The notes below the pieces were generated by a model. The model did no database searches. It worked only from the letters and a program-made list of their open reading frames with translations, and was not told where the DNA came from. Position numbers and translations under genes: made by a program. Shown piece by piece: positions 44,842 through 55,789 of a stretch of DNA of 64,000 nt; position 1 is the stretch's first letter; each line of letters begins with the position of its first letter. The DNA is taken from assembly GCA_009823505.1 (NCBI GenBank), contig VZQC01008059.1:1626010-1690009 (forward strand). The letters run 5' to 3'. The DNA comes from Rhizomys pruinosus. Lineage: Eukaryota; Chordata; Mammalia; Rodentia; Spalacidae.

Positions 44842-45085
44842 TTCGGGGCGGTGGAGAGATGGCTAGCTGGCCTAGCGGCGCGACGGACCGCTTCTTGCAG
44901 GGACCCGGGTTCGATCCCCAGCACCCACATGGCGTGGCGGCTGAGAACCGTCTGAAATACTCCAATTCCAGGAGAACTCCAGTACAGGGGAAGATCCGAG
45001 ACCGCTTCTGACTCTCGCGGCGTGGCACGGACACGAGTGCACAGACCGCTGCAGTGCTAGTACATACACAACACATAAGCAAGAA
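44842..45085 (+). mobile_element. B2 SINE of the young subfamily, unusually indel-rich
   Basis: It has the B box and the internal duplication, but carries many 1-5 base insertions and deletions ('ggcctagcggcgcgacggac', 'catggcgtggcggctg') in otherwise CpG-rich, young-looking sequence. That pattern fits sequencing error better than ageing. Confidence 0.88.
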
Positions 45086-45119
45086 AAAAAAAAAAGAAAA
45101 TATAAAAAAAAAAGAATAA

Positions 45120-45658
45120 ATTCAGGACCCAAACCGGACAGACCCCAACCCAATGCCCAACAGCCACAGTTAATCACTCGAAACCCAAACAGAGAGGTTG
45201 ACCACGATGACCAATCAACACAAAGAGTAAATAAGCTGAGCTAAAACAATGTAATTCATATGGAACATGAGCATTTTATTTGGGAACCAGTCTGCTTAGA
45301 TCTGAAGATAGGTTTACTATTGACACGTCTATGCACATGAATAAATTACTCATAATAATTAATTAAGTTATGGCTCACAACTTAAATGAAAGAAAGCATC
45401 AATGAAATTCAAACTAAACAATGTATTTATCATAACAAGGAAATGAGAGTTGGCGATGATGAATTATAACAATAATGCCAATGATATATAATTATATTAT
45501 ATCTATATATATATATTTGCCTACATGTTGTAATGAATAGCTCATAAAATTTATAAAATAGAACTTAATATTACATAAAATTTGAAAACGGGAGATATAT
45601 GTAAACGGAATGTGGCTAATCTTTGATAAAAATTATTTCGAAACTAAATGAGGTCTTT
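45120..45658. other. Unassigned AT-rich sequence
   Basis: No repeat or gene recognised. Confidence 0.4.
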
Positions 45659-45675
45659 AAAGATTAACTTATACT

Positions 45676-47154
45676 CTCTGAGTTAGAGGCCAGCCTGATC
45701 TACACAGTGAGACCATTCTGTGTAATGGACTGGCAAGATGACTTCCTGCCAGGACAACCCAAGTTCAGTTTCCAGGACCCGCATGCTAGGAGAGAACTGA
45801 TGCTCACAGTAGTTTGTCCTTGACCTCCATACAAACACAGCGGCATGCGGCAGCCATACGCATTCACCAATAAACGTATTGAAGATAAGAGGGCAAATAA
45901 TGCCTTTAAGGATTTTTTTTTATTTCATGGGAATGCTTGCATTCAAGGAGTGGAACTGTTAATTTGGTGTGTTAATGAAAACGCTGACTGTACAAAGTGG
46001 TGGCAGTGGGGCAGGGAAAAGAATTGTGCAGAGAGGAGGGTCCTGTGCTTGCTGGTTGGTTCAGGTTGTCTAGCCATTGTTCCTGATGTGGTGGACTTCA
46101 GTTAGTACTGCTGGATATTAAAGAAAAAGTCCAAATGTGGTAATATGTTAGAAACAGTAAAATAATCTCTATAAATACCTTTAGTGTTTAGAAAGGACTG
46201 TCTTCTGGAAGTGACCTTTGGTCATCATCCTGAACTGAAGACTCGAGTTGTGCAGAAGGGGATGGAAAAGGAAAGGGACATTTTTGCTACTATATCCACA
46301 TCTGGATGAAAGTTTTCAGTAATAACCATGGGAATGTCTATATGTGTAGGTCTTTGTAAAGTATTTGTGTTTATTATGCACAAAGTTCAATCCACAACAT
46401 TCTAAGTTTCATAACTGATCTAAAGCGAGTGCATGGTAAAATGTAGAATTGGTGACATAGCCAACTTGTGACTGTGTTAGCATCAACAGAAAAGGCTGCT
46501 CCACACATAGGATTGTTCTTTCACCTCTGATTGGTGTGAGTCAAGATGTTCTGGCACTGGAGGGCCAGAGGGAAGCTGGTAGGGAGAGATCTGCACAGGT
46601 GTGTCCAGGCTGGTGTTCATGTGAACCGCTGATGTGTATCTTCTGGTTACACCACAGGAATGCATTAATTCATCTTCTTGTGAATATTTTACTATATAGA
46701 TCTAATAGTAAATTGAACACTGTGCTTATTGTAGTCTCTTGCTTTATGTTTCCTTGTAAAGTAAGCATTAAGGGAATGCAGACTTTAATTGTAACTTTAC
46801 CAGTACTTCTATCTACAGGCCTGCTGCCATTTTTGTCTTCTGTGAAATTTTTGTTGTCAAGGAAGACAGGATTACAATTTGTCTGACAGATTGAGATGGC
46901 CTGGTATATTCTTGGTTATCAAAATACTCATGTGGCATGGGGTTTTTGAGTTAGCGAATATTCACATTGTGTGGGAAAGCATGATACAGACTGTATGGTC
47001 TCAATTACCTAAATGTGTGTACACACACAGGATCTAGAAGGACACGTCCAACTGAGCTGCATGTGGCTGGATGATTTTCTTCTTGGCTTCTTGTGTTTTG
47101 TTTTCTGTAATGCACCTATTTAAAAAAAGAAAGATGCTTTAAAAAACTTTTTAA
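45676..47154 (+). pseudogene. Retrocopy of an unidentified transcript, 17-bp TSD
   Basis: The TSD AAAGATTAACTTATACT flanks this 1.48-kb segment at 45659-45675 and 47155-47171. An A-rich end (about 47121-47154) shows an L1-type retrotransposed transcript in plus orientation. The content looks like 3' UTR: no significant frame, with stretches such as 'gagatggcctggtatattct'. A B1 remnant (45683-45712) and a B3-type SINE (45725-45860) lie near its 5' end and may have been part of the source transcript or inserted later. I cannot name the source gene. There is no canonical AATAAA just before the A-rich end. Confidence 0.7.
45725..45860 (+). mobile_element. B3-type SINE
   Basis: 'ggactggcaagatgacttcc' head, 'aacccaagttcagtttccag' B-box region, 'gagagaactgatgctcacag' and 'tgacctccatacaaacac' body: the B3 layout. 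It lies inside the retrocopy. Confidence 0.7.
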
Positions 47155-47284
47155 AAAGATTAACTTATACTTAATATTGGTCGCTTATTTATTTTTACAG
47201 CCTTAATTTGAAATGAAAGTGATAAGCTTTCAAATGTTAATAGCTGCTGTCTAAACTGGCACATTGTCTCCAGAGATTCATACA

Positions 47285-47388
47285 AATTGCTCTGTAGACA
47301 AGGCTGGCTTTGAACCCACAGAGATCCGCCTACCTCTACCTCCCAAGTGCTGGGATTAAAGGTGCCTGCCACCATGCCTGGCGACAAA
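47285..47388 (-). mobile_element. B1 SINE, antisense, truncated
   Basis: Antisense B1 ('ggctttgaacccacagagat', 'caagtgctgggattaaaggt'). ACAAATTGC flanks it on both sides, a probable short TSD. Confidence 0.88.
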
Positions 47389-47526
47389 TTGCATCATATG
47401 TGAATTAGCATTTCTCTTTAACTGGTTCATTTTACACAAAGCACATGTTCATGTTGAACATTTCAAAGAATTAAATGGTAAGAGGACCAGAAAAAACTTA
47501 AATACCATTTTACTTAATATATTTGC

Positions 47527-47645
47527 CTAAGAATGCATGATATGGGGTGGGGTGGGGTGGGGGGAAGGGAAAGGGGAATAAGCCTGAACTGAATTGAAAA
47601 ATGATGTCTGAAATACACAAAACATCAATAAAAAATTAAAATAAA
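47527..47645 (+). mobile_element. LINE-1 3' terminal fragment
   Basis: 'gaatgcatgatatggggtgg' G-rich tract to 'aatacacaaaacatcaataa', followed by A-rich sequence. This is the same terminal block as 13195-13298 and 34870-34980. Confidence 0.8.
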
Positions 47646-47689
47646 AAAATTAAAAAGGAAAAAAGAAAAAAATATATATATATATGTTT

Positions 47690-48384
47690 GCCTAGACTAT
47701 GAACTTCCACACTATTATGATGCTGTACATTGTGTTCATTGTGTTATGTAAACACATTTTTACTTTTCCTGATGTTCATCTATTTATAGCCATATCTACA
47801 ATGTACACAAAATACTGAGTTTCACTATGACGTGTACAAAGCACTTTGCTCCTGTTCGCTGCCCTTCCCACTCTCCTCTCCCTGTACTCTTCTCACTGGT
47901 ACCCTGTACTCTCAAACAGTCCCACTTTACAAGTCTTCACCTTTACTTGAGGTCTCTTTCTTCCTGTCCCTCCTGTAGTCTTTCCTTATGTCTTTCACTG
48001 TTTTTTATTGTTGTTTGTTTCATCACAACTCCAAGCAGGGCCTCTGCACTGCTGTGTGGCCTCTGTGGAATGGCCTAAACTTAAATTGGGTCTTTGTTTA
48101 AGTGTCATCCTCTCACAAGGTCCTTCTTTCATCACCTTTATAAAGCAGCCACTCTGCACTCACCAGGTAAACTGTCTCCTCTCCTTATATTAATCTTCAT
48201 AGTCCTATCAATCCTCACCTATTCCATCTACTGGATTTTTTTTTTCATTTGTTTTTGTAGTTTTCTTGACTGAATTTCAAAACCCACAGCTCTACTGATT
48301 TTTATCTCCTTGTACGGTTTTCAATTATTTTTATAGATTTTTACTGAATTTTTGTGTATTTAATACACAACTTATTCATTATTT
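47690..48384. other. Unassigned; C/T-rich part resembles a rodent L1-type repeat
   Basis: 47820-48060 is C/T-rich with no gene recognised. The 83-codon open frame there has no visible domain and I treat it as chance. Confidence 0.35.
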
Positions 48385-48567
48385 GTTACTTTTTTATGTG
48401 TTTTACCTGCATGTGTATAAGTGTACCTGTAAGATGCAGTGCCCCACAGATCAGAAGAGGGCGTTATATTCACCCAGAGTTGGAGTTACAGATAGGTGTG
48501 AGTAATCAAATCCTGGTCCTCTGCAAGGGCAGACCTCACTCTTAATAGCTGAGCCATTTCTCCCCCC
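48385..48567 (-). mobile_element. B2-type SINE, antisense, old
   Basis: 'tacctgcatgtgtataagtg', 'gatcagaagagggcgttata', 'gagttggagttacagatag' and 'gctgagccatttctcc': an antisense B2-type SINE. Confidence 0.82.
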
Positions 48568-48889
48568 GCCCATTTTCAATTCCTAAATAGTATTCCATTG
48601 TAAATTCTATATTTGTTAAATAAATGAATCAAATGATTAAATTTTGAGGTATTGTATCAATATGCTGTGTATTTAAACAATTGATTACTATAGTGCGTTA
48701 TCTATAATATAAACCATTTCGATATACTTCTAGAGAATTTCAAAAAGTGATCTAATTTTTTCTCTTCAATGAAATATTTCTATCTGTATGTTTACCAAGC
48801 TCTAGCCTTGTTCCTTTAAACATTATAATTTCCTGAAAATCTCACCAACAAGTGGGTACCAGAAACCTTCTTAAAATTTATATTTAGAA

Positions 48890-49268
48890 GGCGGGAGAGA
48901 TGGTCTAGTGGTTAAGAGCACCGACCGCTCTTACAGAGGACCCGGGTTCGATCCCCAGCACCCACATGGCGGCTGAAAACCGTCTGAAACTCCAATTCCA
49001 GGAGAACTCCAGTTCCAGGGGAATCCGACACCCTCTTCTGACCTCCGCGGCACTGCATGACACGGGTGCACAAACCTACATGCAGACAGTACATTGATAC
49101 ACATACAGAAATAAATAAATACCAGGCGTGGTGGCACACGCCTTTAATCCTAGCACTTGGGAGGTAGAGGACGCGGATCTCTGTGAGTTCGAGGCCAGTC
49201 TGGTCTACAGAGTGAGTTCCAGGACGGCTGGGGCTACAGGGAGACCCTGTCTCAAAAAGACCAAAAAA
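48890..49268 (+). mobile_element. B2-B1 composite SINE with a single 17-bp TSD
   Basis: A full-length young B2 (48890-49121, with the internal 17-nt duplication) is directly followed by a full-length B1 (49122-49268). One TSD, AAAATTTATATTTAGAA, flanks the pair at 48873-48889 and 49269-49285. No separate TSD is visible around the B1. The unit therefore appears to have been inserted in one event. Confidence 0.9.
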
Positions 49269-49289
49269 AAAATTTATATTTAGAAACAA

Positions 49290-49949
49290 CGTGTCATTAA
49301 CTGTCAAGTAAATGTCTCAAATAAATACTACTTAGTAAGTACTACTTAAAACATCAAAATTTAAAGATTACATATCTGATTACACTTAGAAAATTACTTC
49401 ATACATGTTATATGATCAACTGACTTAATTGTCAATAAGTAGATTATGACAGAATCTACAAGTAATAGCAACACGGTAGAATAGTGCACATTATTATTTT
49501 TAATTTTATCATCAAAGAACTATCTATAATATGAAACTTACCCCCAGGAATATTTACTGATGATTAATTTATATCCTATGTTCAATAAAAGCCCTCCACT
49601 TGTTGGTGGTTATTATGCTTGATGATATTAGTGCTGGTACTTACAGAAATACCTCTGTATTCATGACAGTTTCTCCTCTGTTCAAATAACCTATTTTTAT
49701 TAATAATTTTCATTTTACAACTTCATGAAGCATATGTATGCTGTGTGTCATAATAAAATCAGGTTGGTCCTCCCTTTGCATATTGGTAGTCTGCCCTCCG
49801 TCTAGCTTCCACTCTGCATTTCAATCTCAGCCACTAGTTATGACTATGATACATTCTGATCGATTTTTACCATCTACATATGGTAGAAAACAAACAATAG
49901 TTTCTTTTTGGTTACAACATATTTCATTCACAAAATTATTATTTTAAAT
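49290..49949. other. Unassigned AT-rich sequence
   Basis: No gene or repeat recognised. Confidence 0.4.
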
Positions 49950-50345
49950 TATTCTTATGAATAGAACTGTGTGTGTTGTGGGGTGCGTTTTGTGGGGTGT
50001 GGGCACCTACTTGCTGTGGTGTATGGCCATGTGCAGGTGAGAGGATGACCTATTGGTGATGGTACATCCTTTCCACCATATTTTAGACACTGTCTCTTCA
50101 TTGCTGTCTGAGCCAGGTAGCTGGCCTTCAAGTTTCTTCAGATTCTCTGGTCTCTGACTCCATCTCCTCACAGAGAGACAGGAAGATGACAGGTGTTTGC
50201 TCTTCTATATCCAGCTTCTGTATAGGTTCTGAGGATTGGAACTCCAGCCATCATCTGTATAGGTTCTGAGGATTGGAACTCCAGCCATCAACCTTGTGTG
50301 GTGAGCACTTTGCTTACTCGGCCATCTCCCCAGGCCCTAGAATTA
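49950..50345 (-). mobile_element. Old tRNA-derived SINE (B3/B4-like), antisense
   Basis: The end 'tactcggccatctcccca' is the antisense SINE head, preceded by 'ggttctgaggattggaactc'. The rest is diverged and carries a local tandem duplication at 50218-50291. Confidence 0.6.
50218..50291. repeat. Perfect 37-bp tandem duplication
   Basis: The unit starting CTGTATAGGTTCTGAGGATT occurs at 50218-50254 and again at 50255-50290, identical over 36 bases. Confidence 0.96.
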
Positions 50346-51879
50346 TTTTAAGTTATAGAAAATTATCAGAGAGAGTGTAGAGCATTGCTGACTTTACATC
50401 AGCTGGACAAATAACTTATTTTTTCAAAACAATTATAATTAACCTGACATCAGTCTTTAAGTCGCCAATGAACTTGTACATTTAAATGACTGAAAGAAAA
50501 TAAATATCTGATCAGATTTTGGTATTAAGATTGTCAATCAAATTGCATCCCAAAATCAAGACATTATCAGGCACATACAAAAGTTACAAGTTGGTTAACT
50601 GAAAGAAAAATAATATATAATATATATATATATTATATATATATATATACTGTTTCACTGGATTTTATGAAATTGTGGAATTTGGAAGAAGGAATAAATT
50701 CAGGCTTATCTTTATTTCATTTCTCATTTGAGTGGAATTATCTGCAGCAAGACTTTCACCTGTGTGGTACTGAGAATGAGAAAGAACATGCCTGACAAGT
50801 GAAAGCCTACCACATTAGACTCCCAGGGGAGTGCCTATTGTAATTTGAGCTTAGGTAGTTTATTGGGGAATTCACTTTGGGTCACAGGAAAGTGTGCTTG
50901 AAAAGAGAATAAAATTCTCAATACTGAGAAGGATATGCCAATGGACAACTGGGTCTCAATATCTCATAGACCTTTGGAAATAGTTCTTAAAACATGCCCA
51001 AAGGATGAAAATGGGGTCAGATAGACAACATAGAAATTAAATGACCTATATGGGAACAGAACATCCCTTGCAGCAAAGTATAATCCCTACATCTAAGCAA
51101 AGTGAACTTGTTTTTAATATTTTCCGTAGTGCTTGGACAGACAAACAACAGTGTCTATGAAGGAAAGTTACTTCAGAGTAGCAAAAAACCCCATCTACCT
51201 ATAGATCTATATCAAATATCTGAATTGACTTATCAAAGGAAAACATCCCGATTCATCTCTCTATTATCTGTGTCATGTTTTATGTTGATTATAAAAAGAG
51301 GAAAGAAAGTATGGCATTTATTTACCAGTCTACTAAAAGTTTAATTGTCTGTGAGTTAGTTACAAGTATATGATAGAATAGAGAAAATGGAATAAATAAA
51401 ATATGATGGAAAATGCATATTGATAAAAAATTACAAATATCAGCAAGATTTCATGTATAAATAGATTTAATACACCTTCCATATATGTAAAGACAAGTTA
51501 AAAAGACAAAGCAACTAAAAAGAAATAGCAACAATTACCACAAATGTGTGTGTCCTTTTGTCATAAAAATTGCATCCTCCCTTGGCACCCAAGTGGGTAT
51601 AATGACAATTAAGACTGAGTGAAAAATGATGTGTGAAACACATAAAGAATTGAATTTAAAAGTATATCCTCATTTGTGGTTTAATTGCTTCTCCATTGGC
51701 TCAGTGCAATGAGGAAAATAGTTGTCCTCAAAGGGAGTATGTTCCCTCAGAAGATTCAATGTCTGTGCAAGTTCCACCTATTTCCCAGTAGCTAGACTAA
51801 AAACTTATTATAGCCTCCCATGACATTATTTTTAATAGTGAGCTTCTTTTACATTTCCTACAACAGTTCTTTTTAAAAA
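50346..51879. other. Mostly unassigned; (TA)n at 50610-50650, L1 3' end at 51568-51661
   Basis: No gene recognised. A TA-rich run occurs near 50610. At 51568-51661 the sequence 'gggtataatgacaattaaga' to 'aaacacataaagaattgaa' is an L1 3' terminal module like 3190-3260. The small open frame at 51102-51344 has no recognisable domain. Confidence 0.45.
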
Positions 51880-52101
51880 ATATTTTATTTATTATTATTT
51901 TACTTTATGTGTATGAATGTATTTCCTGCATGTATGTAAGTGCACCCCAGTCATGCAATGCCCATGGAAGTCTGAAGGTAGCAATGGATCCCCTGAAACT
52001 GGAGATACATACTGCTGTTAGCTGTCAGTGCTGGGAATCAAACCCTGGTCCTCTGCAAAAACAGCCAGTCTTCTTAATCCCTGAGCCATCTCTCTGGTCC
52101 C
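51880..52101 (-). mobile_element. B2-type SINE, antisense, old
   Basis: 'ttattattttactttatgtg' tail side, 'gtcatgcaatgcccatggaa' body, 'cctgagccatctctctggtc' head side. It lacks the 17-nt duplication. Confidence 0.88.
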
Positions 52102-52109
52102 TAGTATAC

Positions 52110-52380
52110 AAATTTAGATTCCTAGAAATCAAATTTAGATTCCCTCCCCTGTCCACATCCCCACACTGCCCACCTGGCCTCATGGACTCCATCATACATG
52201 TTAAGTTCCACATGGTCAAGCGATTATACCCAGATGTCCTTCTGTTAAAGTTCATGCACTGGAGTCTATTCAGCATATCTGGAGATCTAAAGGAATGTCC
52301 ACTCTCCCTCACCCAGCAGTAATCAGTCTCCAACAGTCACCAGGCTAGGGCTGGCCTCCCCCATGTTTCCATTGCTCCAC
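52110..52380 (-). mobile_element. LINE-1 3' UTR, antisense
   Basis: Antisense L1 3' UTR: 'ccacatggtcaagcgattat', 'tgcactggagtctattcagc' and 'cactctccctcacccagcag', paralogous to 26990-27200. A short sense L1 3' UTR piece follows at about 52540-52690. Confidence 0.75.
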
Positions 52381-52896
52381 TCTTCACTCTTGTCTTATTG
52401 GCTCATGGAATGTAGTTGAATAAGGTATGGAGGGGATAGTAGTGTTTCCAATGTCACCAATGAAGATTTCTTATGACAGAGTGTGAGAGACACAGAAGGT
52501 CACAACTGGCTAAAGTTTAAAGAATAAGAGAATGCCAAGCATATGTCCTTGGATAGGACTCCTATATTAAATATCGCCCACCCATGGCTCAGGGACCATT
52601 TCAGAAGAGGGAGTAGAAAGATTGTAAGGACAGGGTTGGTCCATTAACATAGGAAAACAGTGGGTTTCAGCCCATGTGAGTTAACATCAGCTTGCTCGTG
52701 AACTTACAGCCATGGCTTTGTTTATAAGAGATAAGACTAACCAGAGCCATTTTGTTCACCATTTATCCAAGCAAGTGCTAATTACTTTAGGACACAAATG
52801 GCCTCTCCTTACATTACTTGCAGTGTTTTTGAAACTTCAGTCTGGAGAAGATATTTAATTATGTAAAGTTGTAGTACAGATAGTTTTACTCTTTCT

Positions 52897-53421
52897 TTTT
52901 TATTATATATATATATATATATATTCTTATAAAAAAGAATATATATATATTTGTACAATATTATGTTACTAATCAAATCTAGACCCATATCCCCCACCCA
53001 ACCCCCCCACCGGAGCTCATGCATTCTGCCAAACACGCTTTTCATCTCTTTCTCAGTCTTTCACAAAATTCTCCATGTGGAAGTTGACTGTTTTGAGCAG
53101 AAGTTCACCGTTTCAGTCAGTTCTTTGATGCAGTCCTTTCTGTTGTTGTTGTTGTTGTTTCCAATATGCATCACTCCCAACTACTTGGAAAAAAGCTCAG
53201 GGGTCCTTGCACAAGAAATACTTACAACTAGGTAATTGGCACTAGCATCCACAGATGAGGTTTACCATTCGTCACCTGTTTTTCTGGGACTGTGTTACTT
53301 CACTAAGCATGATATCTTCTAGCTCCAGCCATTTTCCTGCAAAGCTCATGATGTCATCTTTCTTTACTGCTGCATAGAACTCCATTGTGTAGATGTACCA
53401 CATTTTCTTTATCCACTCGTC
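52897..53421 (-). mobile_element. 5'-truncated LINE-1 with 15-bp TSD
   Basis: Antisense 3' UTR and ORF2 C-terminal end (same subfamily as 1-655), flanked by the TSD AGTTTTACTCTTTCT at 52882-52896 and 53422-53436. TA-rich runs near 52903-52950 lie in its A/T-rich tail region. The clean TSD indicates a fairly recent insertion. Confidence 0.93.
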
Positions 53422-53749
53422 AGTTTTACTCTTTCTATGAAGAAACTCAGTCAGATGGTAATTAACTTTTGAATACCCCCCAAAAAATTAATATTTCTAA
53501 CACCAAACTCCAGGCTTCCTTGATCCATGCTAATGATCTTATCTCTAGACTTCATGCCTCAGAGAACTTGGAACTTTTATGACAAGTTCATGAGAGAGAA
53601 CTTCTCACTGCTGTTCCTACATTCTTCTAAAATGAGTTGTTGATTTCAGACATAATTCAACCTTGCATTTTATTTTCTGGGATTAAATTTCCATATATGA
53701 TATGCAATTTTAGTGGAAAATGTAATTGTTCTTTTTTTAATTTTTTTTA

Positions 53750-55600
53750 TTTTTAAGGGATTCTACAATATAATGACACAGTTGTTTGCAGATAACATTG
53801 ATGTTACTCAGTATGTCATACAATTAGGTAATTGGTGCATTTTGCAAGTATCTATGTCCAAATTTTGATCAACCCAAGGTTCCCATAGTCCAGTTAGAGA
53901 AGCTTGTATGCACAGGCATGTTGATCAGTCAGGAGTCCAGACTATATTCCTGTAGTCTCACAATTCACCCCTATCTCTCCGCAGCCCTTACAATCTACTA
54001 TGCCTCCTCTTCCGCAGTTTGTTCCCTGGGCTTTGGGAAAGGGGCACAAGTGGGTGAGAAGAAAACAGTCTAATTTCTTTGGAGTTGTCATTTTGGGCTC
54101 CAGTCTGTTCAGGTTGTTTCCCTTCATGGGTTGAAAGCTTTCCCAGTGATACCCTTTTTAGTCATACTAACAAAGCACAAGCTATTGGATGTACAGGCAT
54201 TTAAGCAGTACCAATTGTTATGTCAAGCTAAGCTGTGAGCATAGACACAGAAGCTTGGATGGTATGCTAATCCACAAACTGTGGTTTCTCTATAAAGGGT
54301 GACAAGTTCTTATGGTGGCTTATTGTGGCTCTGATAACATCTCCTAACCAACTAGAGGACATAACTTGTGGCATCCGCTGTGAGGTTTATTCCTCAAGGA
54401 GAGAGCTAATAGCCAAATAGATTTGGGATATATATAACACTTGGCTGCCACTGTTTGCACTAATCCTCCCAGGCAGTTGAGGTGCAGTTGATATGACAGA
54501 GGAGTCTTGCTTGTCTCAGGGAGCCCAATATTTTTCTGGATTGGTTTAGTGGCCTGTGGTAACCCTCTCTGGCATTCAGAGGGCAGTTGGTATGACTGAG
54601 CAAGTTTGACGCCCTCATAACATTTTACAATGCTTCACACCAGGTTTTGACAAACAGGACTTACTTATACTCCTTTTTCTCCTTGCATATATCCCACTTA
54701 TAGTGCAAAAGGGCCTTATAATTTGGGGGCGGGGAGGGGAGGTTGAATCCCTAGCATCTCCTAGGGAATAATTCAGTTGCTGATGTTCAACTTTTCCTTG
54801 TAGTAATATTGATTGTTTCTTAATACACACTTATAACACTTTACTGGTAGAAGTGTTGGCTCTAGATAGAGATAATATCCTTTTCTGCAGTTTCGCTACT
54901 GCACTATCAATCAATGATAATACGTTATCTGTTTTTTAAGGAAATTACCACTTTAAACAAGTTGCTCTAGTTCTTAGCAGTGTTTCATAACCCAGTTGAT
55001 ATCATTAGTCTTTTCCCTATAAAGGGGGAAGGCTAGAAGGTTTTTCAGCTTCTGGAAGGAAACTTCATTAGTCCATTATAAAACAGTCAACCATATATTA
55101 GTTCAGAGAGATTCTTAGTGTCCGTGACTCAGGCAGTCTGATGGTTTCCTCTTTCCTTAATGTTCAATTGGGTCAACCTCTCTGCTGGCATTCCCAGTTC
55201 ATTCCTGCACAGCACTAAGGTTGTATGTTTCAGGCATTTAGAGTTTGATTTTTACCTGTGGAACAAAAAAATTCTCCTCCCATTGTTAGTATCAAGTATC
55301 AGAAAAATTTGAAAATTTATCAATAGGATTGGAACACAGAGTTTTTCCATTTGTATCACCCAGAAGGATACTACCCCCCCACCTCCCTCTTTTTTTTTTA
55401 ATTTTTTATGATTTTTGACCTATAGATGCCTAAGTTGTATTACAGGACTACCCATAGACAGGAGCCAAAGCATAAGCAGTTCGATTAGACTTACCCAAAC
55501 TGTTTTATCATTGGACTGCTATGCTGACTTATTTGGAAGGCATAATTAAGCATTAGTTCCTTTAAATTGCTCACTACAAGTTAAAAGAAAGCTGTATCAT
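53750..55600 (-). mobile_element. Family X repeat, copy 2
   Basis: Homologous in order to 9386-11050: 'aggagtccagactatattcc', 'aaaggggcacaagtgggtga', 'tttcatgggttga', 'aagagagagctaatagcc'-type block near 54400, 'gaataattcagttgctgatg' and 'tacctgtggaac'. It is longer than copy 1 near 54440-54610. No long open frame. A C-rich then T-rich tract near 55370-55400 reads on the minus strand as a purine tract, as could precede a retroviral LTR, but no LTR borders are visible. Confidence 0.6.
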
Positions 55601-55789
55601 AATGTATGTTGTATATTCAGGAAGAAAATCATATAGGCCATTGTATGCCTTATACTCACAAACAAAATTAATGACATATAAAACCAATTTAACATTTTAT
55701 ATTCCCAATACTTGCAATTGTATTACCATTTCCACCAAAACCTACACCTAATTTAACTATCTAACAATTCACTAAGCCGTAAAATATCC

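Noticed and set aside
46536..46886. 116-codon plus-strand frame in the retrocopy
   Set aside because: No domain or recognisable protein similarity, and the surroundings look like 3' UTR.
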